From Blastocatellia bacterium (GTDB lineage Bacteria > Acidobacteriota > Blastocatellia > Chloracidobacteriales > JADJPF01): DNA of 14,108 nucleotides. Both the position numbers and the translations under genes were made by a program. Below the pieces are notes generated by a model that saw only the letters and a list, made by a program, of their open reading frames with translations, had not been told where the DNA came from and searched no databases. The DNA is taken from the NCBI GenBank assembly GCA_016713405.1, contig JADJPF010000005.1:1-14108 (forward strand), in the 5' to 3' direction. This document shows, one piece after another, positions 1-7,703 of this stretch (position 1 is the stretch's first letter; every line of letters begins with the position of its first letter).

Positions 1-111
1 TGTACAATGCGAACGCAATAGACACTTTCCGTACAACAGTGACAATAGTCCTCCCTTCAACACTTAAACGTTCTATTAAGAGAAGACCTAAACAACTTTA
101 GTATTTAGAGT
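1..111. other. Left-edge segment with competing open frames (possible outer half of an interrupted gene)
   Basis: No complete gene fits here. Three readings compete. On the plus strand a frame is open from base 3 to a TAG at 108-110. On the minus strand one frame is open through the whole segment. A second minus frame, read from about 54 to 1, would continue the minus-strand gene that starts at 1999 if the recombinase element were removed at the shared 8-mer AGTCCTCC (47-54 and 1909-1916). The third reading is the one I favour because it explains both flanks, but the segment is short enough for open frames to occur by chance. Confidence 0.3.
47..54. repeat. Copy 1 of 8-bp direct repeat AGTCCTCC (candidate attachment-site core)
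   Basis: AGTCCTCC occurs here and again at 1909-1916, at the far end of the serine recombinase gene. Collapsing the segment between the two copies joins the minus-strand frame starting at 1999 to an open frame that runs off the window. This is what a site-specific insertion would leave. An 8-mer shared over about 1.9 kb can also be chance. Confidence 0.35.
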
Positions 112-168
112 TATAGTATTTGGCATCATTGACCTAAAGAAAGGAGTCAAGAGATGCCAAATACTATA
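112..168 (+). promoter_or_regulatory. Perfect 15-bp inverted repeat spanning the RBS and start of the leader gene
   Basis: TATAGTATTTGGCAT at 112-126 is the exact reverse complement of ATGCCAAATACTATA at 154-168. The second arm begins with the start codon of the 72-codon gene, and the AAAGGAG ribosome binding site lies in the 27-base loop. In RNA the hairpin would bury the start codon while displaying the Shine-Dalgarno. In DNA it is a strong dyad that a recombinase or repressor could bind. What is seen is the repeat; the role is inferred. Confidence 0.7.
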
Positions 169-372
169 GATATTGGAGAAAAGCTATGGGATATCAAATC
201 CCAATTTGTCAGAACTAGAGACAGCAACCATAGAATTGAGCAAGCCTACCTCATAATTCTTAAAAATGGCGATAAGCAAGCAATTTCTATGGCTGAATCC
301 AAAGACCAATGTATTTCTATAAGTAAGGAGGTAATAAATGAAAGCCGCAATATATGCAAGGGTATCAACTGA
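154..372 (+). CDS. Small leader protein upstream of and overlapping the serine recombinase, unknown function
   Basis: This is a 72-residue reading frame opening MPNTIDIGEKLWDIK, with AAAGGAG 8 bases upstream of its ATG. I do not recognise the family. It has no signal peptide or membrane segment; it is polar and mixed charge, with a possible small alpha/beta fold (YLIILKNGDKQAISM). Its last 35 bases overlap the start of the serine recombinase at 338, which has its own AAGGAGG, so the two are probably translationally coupled and co-transcribed. Its place in the element suggests an accessory role such as recombination directionality or regulation, but nothing in the sequence proves that. It is one of the few genes here without a visible break. 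Confidence 0.65.
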   Translation: MPNTIDIGEKLWDIKSQFVRTRDSNHRIEQAYLIILKNGDKQAISMAESKDQCISISKEVINESRNICKGIN

Positions 373-1573
373 TCGTCAAGAGAAAAATCAAACTATTGAT
401 TCTCAACTATCATTACTTACAACTTGGGCTAAAAATAATAAGTATGAACTATTGCAAAGCCACATTTATAAGGACGAAGCCTGTAGTGGTTCAAGATTAG
501 ATCGTCCTGGGCTTGACGCTTTGAGGGATGCGGCTCAAGATGGTGAATTCGATGTCTTGGCTGTGTTATGCCCTGATAGGCTAGCACGCAAATACGCTTA
601 CCAAGTACTCTTACTAGAGGAACTACGTAAAGTTGGGTGTGAAGTAATTTTTCTTCATCATCCTATTTCTCAAGACCCAAATGATCAACTGCTCTTACAA
701 ATTCAAGGAGCGATAGCTGAATATGAAAGAGCGGTACTTGGTGAAAGATTCCGCAGGGGTAAATTACAAAAGGCACGTTCTGGCCAATATTCTTGTACTA
801 GGCCGCCTTATGGATACCATTACATTACTAAAAAAGAAAACCTTCAAAGCCAGCTAGTAATCAATGAGCCTGAAGCAGAAATGATACGCACAATGTATAG
901 ATGGCTTGTAGAAGAAAATATGACGATTCGCCAAATTATTAAAAGGCTAAATGATAGACAATATAAACCACGCTGTGGCCGTAACCATTGGAGTTTGTCA
1001 ACAGTTCGTCGTATTCTTAAAGACCCTATTTATATGGGTAAAGCCTACGCTAATCGCTATAAAGGAGTTACACCTAAGAAACCTCGCAGTAGGACATCTC
1101 GCAGCCTTACTTATAAACTCAAAGCCAGAGAAGAATGGATTGAAATAGCTGTCCCGCCTATCGTTTCTCAAGAATTTTTTGAAAAAGCGGAGGTACAGCT
1201 AGAACGTAATTCTTTACTTAGCTACCGAAATAATAAAAAGCATAACTACCTTCTGAGATGTTTGCTTACCTGCAAAGTATGTGGGTTGTCAATGTTTGGA
1301 ATTGCTCGTAAGGTAGGAACTCCATCACAGTGCCACTATTATGTTTGCAAAGGAAAAGATCCTGTACTCAATTGCAGAGAGGGTCGTTGCCCTCGTCGTT
1401 TAGTCAAAGGCGAAGATATAGAAGAAGCTGTATGGAGTCATGTTAAAGAGTTACTTTCTAACCCTGAGCAATTAATAGCTCAATTTAAAAACCTTGCTCA
1501 GCTTGATTCCAAAGGTAGTTCCCGTCAGCAAGCAGAAGTTAATAAAATAGAGATGGCCTTTAGAACGCTTAAA

Positions 1574-1576
1574 TAG
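1574..1576 (+). other. In-frame TAG interrupting the serine recombinase
   Basis: The codon lies between the zinc ribbon and the coiled coil. Family-typical sequence (RLIDAYQAEIISLEDLSIRK) resumes directly behind it in the same frame. This is a substitution-type lesion, not an indel. Confidence 0.85.
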
Positions 1577-1870
1577 AGAGGAAAACGCTTAATAGATGCT
1601 TACCAGGCTGAAATAATAAGCTTGGAAGACCTATCCATTAGAAAGCAGCAAATTCAACAGCGTAGGGCAGTATTAATTACTCAACAGCAGCAACACACAA
1701 AATTGTTGCAGCAAAGTAAGAATGCTAATAAAGTATTAGAGGATTTGAGCCTTTTCTGTGAGCGAATAAATTCTAGGCTTCAAGAAACGGCTTTGCTGAT
1801 AAACAGGCAATTTTACAGTTGGTAATAGAGCGTATTATCGTTGGGGAGGACAGTTTGGAGATCCAACACA

Positions 1871-1999
1871 TTATACCTTTACGCAACTCTGAAGGTGGAG
1901 GAGGTCACAGTCCTCCAAAGTTTCAATTGAGTTCGGATAGTATGTTAGTCGCAAATCTGGATCAATTCCTAAATTATTAAGCCTTTGTTCTTCTGACAT
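1871..1999 (-). pseudogene. 5' end of an unidentified gene, apparently cut by the recombinase element
   Basis: An ATG at 1997-1999 follows a good Shine-Dalgarno (AAGGAG at 2005-2010, 5-base spacing). It opens a 42-codon frame beginning MSEEQRLNNLGIDPDLRL. It runs into, and antisense to, the tail of the serine recombinase and stops at 1871. The native part probably ends near 1909-1916. If the intervening element is removed at the shared 8-mer, the frame continues into bases 46-1 with a Tyr-Cys-rich stretch. The joined peptide faintly recalls the Leu-x-x-Tyr-Cys region of squalene/phytoene synthases, but the match is too short to name it. Start and RBS are seen; the interruption is inferred. 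Confidence 0.45.
1909..1916. repeat. Copy 2 of 8-bp direct repeat AGTCCTCC (candidate attachment-site core)
   Basis: This is the second copy of the 8-mer at 47-54, here within the last codons of the repaired recombinase frame (His-Ser-Pro-Pro). It is about 80 bases downstream, in minus-strand terms, of the start of the gene at 1999. Confidence 0.35.
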
Positions 2000-2158
2000 T
2001 TTTCTCTCCTTATTTTTTGAGTTAATGCTAACAACAGTTACTCATTTATGATAAAGCTTTAATATATTAACTATCTGATTTTGCTTATTTTCAGATACCA
2101 AAATTTAACCCCTGCTTTTTTATTAGTAATTTTATTATGATTAGACCTCTTTATTAGG
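2000..2158. other. AT-rich spacer between two minus-strand genes
   Basis: No convincing coding frame. It contains the Shine-Dalgarno of the gene starting at 1999 and presumably its promoter. A weak inverted pair, CTATCTGATTTTG and TTTTCAGATAC, is seen around 2070-2100; I assign it no function. Confidence 0.4.
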
Positions 2159-2334
2159 CTACCAATTGCTATCAGGGATAAAATTTATATCCTTGACTGC
2201 CTTTTGTAATTGTTCTAAACTTCATTTCTCACTCACTATTACTAGTAGCATTGTTGTTATTGGTATTTGTATTATCGGCTTGTATTTCATTATTTGTATT
2301 AGTCAACATTATTACTTGTTGGATATAGGTTATT
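2159..2334 (-). pseudogene. C-terminal fragment of an Asn-rich protein, severed by the IS21-family element
   Basis: Read on the minus strand directly from the edge of the IS, the frame gives PITYIQQVIMLTNTNNEIQ, then an Asn/Thr-rich linker (NTNTNNNNATSNSE), a TGA, and, after a frame change, SLEQLQKAVKDINFIPDSNW and a TAG at 2159-2161. The low-complexity style matches the piece on the other side of the IS (5259-6165), so I take both as parts of one gene. Function is unknown. The join is inferred; it would be secured if an IS-free relative carried the two parts together. Confidence 0.45.
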
Positions 2335-2335
2335 G

Positions 2336-2380
2336 GAAAACCAGACATTGGGCGGGTAAAAAATCCGGTCACTTTAGATC
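2336..2380 (+). repeat. IS21-family left terminal inverted repeat
   Basis: GAAAACCAGACATTGGGC opens this end and CCGGTCACTTTAGATC closes it. Both motifs recur in reverse complement at 5198-5250, with 8 extra bases in the right copy. The spacing suggests two transposase-binding sites per end. Confidence 0.8.
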
Positions 2381-2559
2381 AGAGGTTGAGTTAAGTTAAA
2401 ATACTAGTAAATCAAAAAGAGTCAATAAAAACAATACATCTACGACGGACAACAAAAAGACAATTCAAATAAAGAACCTTACGCCTACGGCGAATGCTCA
2501 AGAAAGGGCAATGAAAATGTCTTTTTTTCCAAAGTAAAAAATGAGACCTGGCCATATGT

Positions 2560-2923
2560 GCGTCGTTTCACTCCTACTTATGGCCTACTATTTAGGCGAC
2601 CAAAAGTAAGTAAAAATAAGTTGAAAGTTAAACCGGCTTATTGCGTCGTTTCACTCCTACTTATGGCCTACTATTTAGGCGACCAAAAGAGTAAAAATAA
2701 GTTGAAAGTTAAACCGGCCATTGCGTCGTTTCACTCTACTTATGGCCTACTATTTAGGCGACCAAAGTAAGTAAAAAGTAAGTTGAAAGTTAAACCGGCC
2801 ATGTGCGTCGTTTCACTTCTACTATGGCCTACTGTTTAGGCGACCAAAAGTAAGTAAAAAGTAAGTTGAAAGTTAAGCCGGCCATGTGCGTCGTTTCACT
2901 CCTACTTATGGCCTACTGTTTAG
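2560..2923. repeat. Tandem array: four 80-83-bp units plus a 36-base partial, inside the IS21 element
   Basis: Units start at 2560, 2643, 2723, 2805 and 2888 (partial, to 2923), each beginning GCGTCGTTTCACT. Each full unit holds a small palindrome, GCCTA-loop-TAGGC, followed by AAGTAAG-type short repeats and ending in a CCGGC-containing motif. Differences between units are single substitutions and one- or two-base gaps. The partial unit ends exactly at the istB stop codon (its TAG/TAA overlap). A diverged unit end (CCTGGCCATATGT) precedes the first copy. There are no variable spacers, so this is not a CRISPR array. Confidence 0.9.
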
Positions 2924-3684
2924 CCAACAGGAGTTGAGCTTTTACGGCGTTTGACAGTTCTAAAGGAACTCCCTTTAGTAGTAAGGATATGAGAATGATG
3001 TCCAAGTCTATCAAGTAAAGCAGTAGTAAGTTTTTCACAACCAAAGACTTGAACCCATTCACTGAAAGCTAAGTTTGTAGTAACAATAGTTGAACGACGA
3101 CTATAGCGTTCAGCTAATAGATTAAAGAGCAACCTCCTCCAGTACGATCAAAGGAACAAAAACCTAGTTCATCAACAATTAGTAACTCTACTTTGGGTAG
3201 CCATGATGTAACTTTGTTAAACTGCGCTCGTCCTTTGCCTCTATTAATGAGCGAACCAAAGATGCTGCTCTAGCAAACAATACATTGCAACTTAACCTCG
3301 GCGAGTAGCTTCTATTCCTAGGCATATTGACAGCATTGTTTTCCTGTACCGATGGGCCAGCTAAAATTACATCCTCAGCTTTCTTTATATATTCTGCAAG
3401 AAAGCTCCAGAATTTTGGTTTTGATATTCCTTCTAAGGCTGTCCAATCAACTTGCTCTAGGGTTTTTATCTCTGAAATTGGGCAATTTTTGTACCTGTAA
3501 GCAGCAGCAAGCTCAGGAACGGCTATTTACCTCTTTTTCCAAAGCTCTTTTAGAAACTCTTCATACTGCCATTGTCCATCTCTCTTTGCACACCGTGCAA
3601 CTGCTGTATAATCACGAGCTATAGCTGGCATTTTTAATGCTTTTAGGTATCTACTATTATTGCATCTTGTGTAGTATTTATCAT
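2920..3684 (-). pseudogene. istB: IstB-like transposition helper ATPase, multiply frameshifted
   Basis: IstB is the AAA+ ATPase partner of the IstA transposase in IS21 elements. An ATG at 3682-3684 follows a Shine-Dalgarno (AGGAGG region at 3690-3695), 23 bases after the istA stop. Pieces read on the minus strand in different frames: YLKALKMPAIARDYTAVAR; GQWQYEEFLKEL; a Walker A (GPIGTGK, near 3350) that is out of frame with what precedes it; KGRAQFNKVTSWLPKVELLI then VDELGF (Walker B and sensor region, about 3160-3220); and an intact C-terminal block with RRSTIVTTNLAFSEWVQVFG ending in a stop at 2920. At least four frame changes are needed to join them over about 250 residues, the usual length. 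It cannot make a working ATPase as written. Confidence 0.88.
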
Positions 3685-3707
3685 AAATACCTCCTGCAAG
3701 CATCCAG

Positions 3708-5151
3708 TCACAGCTTTAGCTTTAGCTTTTTCATTTCAAATTGCTGTAAATTCTCTGGTAAATCTATTTCTAAAGTTATACTACTATCTTGTAGTTTCTT
3801 AGCTAATGCTAGTAGATCTATTTACCTTACTGCCAAAGATTTTCTTAGTGCTTCTTTTAACTTCTTCTTCTCCATGTTCAAGAACTGCTCCTAAAATACG
3901 TGAAAGAACTCGTCCTGCTTCTCGCCCTCCATAAACACTACTGAGCATCTCCCACAATTGAGGAAATGGTTCTCCTAACTCAGTAACTAAATTTGGAGCA
4001 ACCTGGCGTACTGCTTGTGGCTTGCGGGCTAATTCTGGTAAGTAATTGCGGTAGCGTATGTATCGGCTTCCTGGTACTTGTTTAGGTAAATTATTGCGTT
4101 CCTTTACAAGCAACTGTAATTTCTTCTACTCCTATGTAGGCTTTAGCGTCTAGTCTTGCCCAAGTTTGTGGTACTGCATAATCTGCTCCTTCTATTCTTA
4201 CTAGAGCTTTATTACTTACTTTACACATTACCATTACTCTAGGGTCAAATTCCCTTTCTGGTAAGGCTTTGAGGTACTTTTTTTCCTCCTCAAATGCTTT
4301 AGCTACACTTATTCTCTCAGCATTTAGCTTTTTGTGATAAGAAGTCTTTATTTGGTTTTGTATTTCTTCTGATATTTGCTTTAGGCTATCTGCTTGGGGT
4401 ATTGGAGTCATATGTTGTAGTCGGATATTTTTACCTGCTTGCTCTACCCCTCCTTTATTATGTCCCTCTCCTACTCTAGTAAAACACGGTTCATACAGAT
4501 AATGGCTTACCAAAGATTTAAATTTATCAGTTAATTCTCTTTCTCCTCCTAGCACTTTTTTTACTGCTAGACTTAAATTGTCATAAACTATTCTTTGTGG
4601 TATTCCTCCTAGTGCCTTAAATGCTCTTACATGCCCATCCAACAGCGATAATTGGTCACATTTTTCATATAGCCATATATATTCATATCCACTGTACTGC
4701 AAATCTCATTAAAAACTTCCATACTTTTTCTCTTCTTCCTTTATTTTCACTGCCACTTCAAAATAATCTACTTGTGCTACTTCTCCTGCTCTATACACTA
4801 GTGGTATATAGACTTCTTTGTCTCTCTCTTCTTCTCTTAAGTAACGTTTTATTGTTGTTTTTCCTACTATATATCCCTTCTTTTATCAATTGCGCTGTAT
4901 TATTGTAGAAGTGATTCGTTGTTTTGCTGTTGTTTTCCTTCCCATTCTACTAATAGTTCATCTATTCTTTCTCCTACCTTTTCAGTTACAGGTTTTTCTC
5001 GTGCTTTTTTTCTACTCTCTTAGGTTCTTCTTTTCAAGTATTTAGCTACTGTTTCTTTATCTATATTTAGTTGACGGGCTACTTCTCTTTGACTTAGTCC
5101 CTCAATTAATACTTTATGCCTAATTACATATACTTTATCCATCTTTAGCAT
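3708..5151 (-). pseudogene. istA: IstA-like transposase (IS21 family), multiply frameshifted
   Basis: This is a DDE transposase. The start is ATG at 5149-5151 with GGAG at 5158-5161; the N-terminus MDKVYVIRHKVLIEGLSQRE is followed by the helix-turn-helix EVARQLNIDKETVAKYLKR. After several frame breaks (4760-5030) come VAQVDYFEVAVK (first catalytic Asp), LQYSGYEYIWLYEKCDQ, DGHVRAFKALGGIPQRIVYD (second Asp in VYDNL) and GHNKGGVEQAGKNIRL (catalytic Glu). A shift near 4100-4113 leads to ERNNLPKQVPGSRYIRYRNY and the C-terminal helical block. A last shift near 3805 gives LLALAKKLQDSS and the stop at 3708. All three catalytic residues are present but in different frames. Repaired length is about 480 residues, normal for the family. 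Confidence 0.9.
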
Positions 5152-5197
5152 CCTTTTCTCCAATATTCCTAGATTTTTTCTAGTCTATTGGTTTTTG

Positions 5198-5250
5198 GAT
5201 CTAAAGTGACCTTCTGACTGGTTTTTTTGTGGCCCAACTGACTGGTTTTC
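5198..5250 (-). repeat. IS21-family right terminal inverted repeat with internal doublet
   Basis: Read on the minus strand this end gives GAAAACCAGTCAGTTGGG and closes with AGGTCACTTTAGATC, mirroring 2336-2380. The octamer CTGACTGG occurs twice within it on the plus strand, about 26 bases apart, the multiple-site arrangement known for IS21 ends. Confidence 0.8.
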
Positions 5251-5258
5251 TGAACGGC

Positions 5259-6165
5259 CTAACCAAATGCAGAATCTTTTGCAAAGATAATGTTTTTAAT
5301 TTGATCATTAACAGAACTATTTAACTTTTGTAGTTGAAGTTTATGATGTTGCGCTAAACGTTCTTGTTCTCTACAAGAAGTGGAGAATTTGCTGTTGAGT
5401 AAAGATGGTCAATCCGTTCTATAATAATACTTCATTACTAACTTCTACAAAATTTAATTTATAATGAGGAAACTGATTATTAATATGTCGATAAACTGCA
5501 TTACATTCAGCCGATTTAGCATGAAGTATTGTTAGTTCATTGTTAACGTTATCTAAACTAGTTACTAAACATTTAGTTTTTTATAGACGTTTTTGGGCCT
5601 AGTATGTTTAGAAGCTCATCAGAAACATTAAATGTGGTAGCTAAAAGCGCATCACCACCGGATAGCGATACATAATCGCTTGGTGGGACAAAAAAACTCC
5701 CTTGGCTATCTGTTAGTTCAAGCTCATTAAGTTCATCAAGCCCATCAATAATAAAAGGTTGATTTGTGTTTATAAGACTAGTACCACCAGTGTAGCCTAC
5801 TCCATTGATGCTACTTGTTCCATTAATGCTATTTGCATAATTTGTTATTTTATTATCCGTATTTGATAAATTATCTACATTTCTCTAATGAAAAGCTGGC
5901 AAATCATCAACTGTTAGCCTAGGTAATTGTTCATTAGTTACTAAATTAGCTAAGTTAGCTACATTTTTAGTATTTTAGATTTATTTTGATCATTATTATT
6001 CTTATTTTCATCTAATTGCTGAGTAGCATTAGATTTCTCGCACTTATCAATTTTATTAGATTTGCGTTTAGCCATAGCTGGAACTAAATCACTGCTAATT
6101 TTTGCATTATTGTTCTCAGTATCACCATTGCTAAAGAGTTGTTTTAGAAATCCCGTTACACCCAT
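5259..6165 (-). pseudogene. Asn-rich protein of unknown function downstream of pilO, N-terminal part, broken
   Basis: The start is ATG at 6163-6165 (MGVTGFLKQLFSNG), with GGGAGAAAAC just upstream. No signal peptide is seen. A highly charged Asn/Lys stretch (residues 40-68) leads into a frameshift in an A run near 5970. The frame then reads NVANLANLVTNEQLPRLTVD, meets a TAG at 5885-5887, continues in frame with INGVGYTGGTSLINTNQPF and GSFFVPPSDYVSLSGGD, and stops at 5573. Further one-base shifts lead to LVTSLDNVNNELTILHAKSA, ERIDHLYSTANSPLLVEN and a coiled-coil-like QERLAQHHKLQLQKLNSSV up to the IS21 edge. Repaired length here is about 300 residues, plus 59 codons beyond the IS. Its place after pilMNO would suit a pilus accessory protein, but I recognise no PilP or secretin motif. 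Confidence 0.6.
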
Positions 6166-6284
6166 TTTTGTTTTCTCCCATCAGTAAAAGTACGATTGAA
6201 TTTAGTAAGATAAAGCACAAAGTTTTAGTTATTTTTAGTTTATTATTAACTTTTTTAACTTATTCCTAGTTAATTTTTAGTTAA

Positions 6285-6972
6285 CTATTTAACTTTTTTA
6301 TCTGCTAACTTATTAATTAAATAGACAGATAAGTTGATCTTAGCTTTTACAAAATCATTATTTTTATTTGAATTATTTGAAATATTTTGAGCGTTTTGAG
6401 CATTAGTTTCATTGCTATTACTAACTTCATTCTCAATAAAATTCTGCTTGGTTTCATATGAATGTATTTAAAGCGTTTATATGAATTACTCGGTCAAGGT
6501 TGTTTAGTGAAGTCGTATATTGTCTAATGCTCTCATCGTCTCCTAGTAGTTCAGTATCAATAACTACCTCAGCTAAATTACCAGTGGTTGTTTTTATGGG
6601 TTTAGGCTCAAAGTTGGCGAGTCTTAATTGACGTTGATAAGCAAGTGATTGAATTGATTGCAACACGCTAGGAAGCTCCCTTTTTTCTGGAACTAGTGGT
6701 AAAAGCTGTGTATATTCAGCATCTATACGAGCCGATTCTTTTTCTAATGCAGGATAATTATTACTAAGCTCTACTAGTAGTTCATTACTAGTTTTAAGTT
6801 GCTGCAACTTCTCTTTCTCTTTAAGGATAAGGACGTCTTGCTCACTAAAATAAAAATAATTTGTTGTAAAATAGCCACCAACAAGGATGATTATAGAGAA
6901 AACCATTGCGATAACTTTTTGGCTATCTATATTTCTAAGTTTTTCTTCTAGTTTATTTATTTTTTCTAACAT
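6285..6972 (-). pseudogene. pilO: PilO-like type IV pilus alignment protein, one frameshift near the C-terminus
   Basis: PilO is an inner-membrane protein that, with PilN, links the pilus motor platform to the outer-membrane side. The ATG at 6970-6972 has AGAGGA upstream. The layout is typical: a short cytoplasmic N-terminus, one membrane helix (about residues 19-40, VIAMVFSIIILVGGYFTTNY), a coiled coil (45-95), then the ferredoxin-like domain with LPLVPEKRELPSVLQSIQSL and RLANFEPKPI. The frame stops at 6454 after 172 codons. In another frame family-like sequence continues: ETKQNFIENEVSNSNETNAQ, an Asn-rich insert, then the expected terminal strand VKAKINLSVYLINKLADKK and a TAG at 6285-6287. 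One indel near 6455 accounts for this. Repaired length is about 229 residues. Confidence 0.85.
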
Positions 6973-7091
6973 ATTTTCCTCTCATTTATTTCTCAGTTTT
7001 AGCTATCTAATATTTGTTGCTCAGTTTTGGTAACGCTCAGTATTTCAGCAAATTAAACTATTATCAAAGTATGATATATAGTTATTAATTA

Positions 7092-7692
7092 TTATTTTCC
7101 CTGATTAATTTGGTTATTAGTTTGATTAATTTGCATTAGCTGTACTGGAGTCTGTTTGGGTAATAGCACAGGATTCTTTGGAATATTGCCTGTATATTTA
7201 GTTACTATTTCATATGTACCCTGGACGTTATCTACAGCAGTGTATTTAGCTGGGATTACGTCCTCATAGTTACTAGATTGTAATTCACTAGCGAATGCTG
7301 CTACCCTGAATTTATCCAAGGCTTTGCCTGCTACTTTTACGTCCGTTCCAACGACATCTAGTTCAGAAATAGTTATTAGTCCCTCTAAATGTTGTTCTAT
7401 AAGTAAGATTTTGTATATCTCCCACAATGGTAGGGACTAGCATTTGGGTTTTTTGGATATTTTTAATCGAGTTGATTAATTCATTTTTTGATTTATTTTT
7501 ACGTTCTAAGCTTTCAAATTTATCTTTTACTCCTAGCAGCAAAACCTCTCTATTTTTCTCTGAAGTGTAGTCATTTTGGATGCTAGCTATTTCATTATTG
7601 TAACTATAGTAACGATAACTAGCAATAATTAAACAACTTATTGTAGCAACTAGTAGTAGATATTTTTGATTAACTAATGATGGTGCAATCAA
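7092..7692 (-). pseudogene. pilN: PilN-like type IV pilus assembly protein, one frameshift
   Basis: PilN is a bitopic membrane protein that binds PilM in the cytoplasm and PilO in the periplasm. The first frame starts MIAPSLVNQKYLLLVATISC, with a membrane helix at about residues 10-25, then a coiled coil (EIASIQNDYTSEKNREVLLL) to the Val-Pro-Thr segment near residue 88. The expected continuation lies one frame over from about 7427: WEIYKILLIEQHLEGLITIS, ELDVVGTDVKVAGKALDKF, VAAFASELQSSNYEDVIPA, matching the conserved PilN C-terminal fold, then an Asn/Gln-rich tail and a stop at 7092. A single missing base around 7425-7430 explains the break. The ATG leaves only nine residues before the membrane helix, shorter than usual; open frame upstream to about 7755 hints that the true N-terminus belongs to the preceding frame. 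Confidence 0.8.
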
Positions 7693-7703
7693 TTTAGCAT
7701 TAG

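Larger units (their letters stand above)
338..1980 (+). pseudogene. Large serine recombinase (integrase/resolvase type), broken by one stop and one frameshift
   Basis: This is a site-specific DNA recombinase that would cut and rejoin DNA through a phosphoserine link. The N-terminal resolvase domain (about residues 1-150) starts MKAAIYARVSTDRQ, with Ser10 as nucleophile and Arg8 beside it, then PDRLARK and the EYERAVLGERFRRG helix. A recombinase domain follows (about 155-300, RPPYGYHY, WSLSTVRRILKDPIYMG), then a zinc ribbon with CKVCG and later cysteines (about 312-355), then a coiled coil. A TAG at 1574-1576 stops the frame after 412 codons. The same frame continues with RGKRLIDAYQAEIISLEDL through 1788, then a one-base shift leads to QLVIERIIVGEDSLEIQHII and a TAA at 1978-1980. 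Repaired length is about 547 residues, normal for the family. The catalytic and DNA-binding parts are intact; only the coiled-coil tail is separated. Confidence 0.9.
2335..5252 (-). mobile_element. IS21-family insertion sequence, decayed
   Basis: The element carries istA then istB on the minus strand, as usual for the family, between inverted ends that share GAAAACCAG and GGTCACTTTAGATC. Both transposition genes are frameshifted. Between the istB stop and the left end lie a tandem repeat array (2560-2923) and about 180 bases of spacer. I could not see a clean target duplication, so the outer limits are approximate to a few bases. It separates two pieces of an Asn-rich gene downstream of pilO. 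Confidence 0.85.

Noticed and set aside
2166..2399. Plus-strand 77-codon frame with a hydrophobic segment
   Set aside because: It crosses the IS21 left end and is antisense to the Asn-rich C-terminal fragment; no ribosome site.
2558..2770. 70-codon plus-strand reading frame
   Set aside because: It lies wholly in the tandem repeat array, and its peptide is just the repeat translated in changing frames; no ribosome site.
2560..2923. CRISPR array
   Set aside because: The whole 80-83-bp unit is conserved, with no unique spacers between short repeats, and it lies within an IS.
3352..3894. Plus-strand reading frames of 85-90 codons
   Set aside because: They are antisense to the istA/istB pieces, which show clear family motifs on the minus strand.
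4621..4908. Leu-rich plus-strand frame resembling a membrane protein
   Set aside because: It is the complement of the AT-rich istA gene; hydrophobicity follows from T-rich codons.
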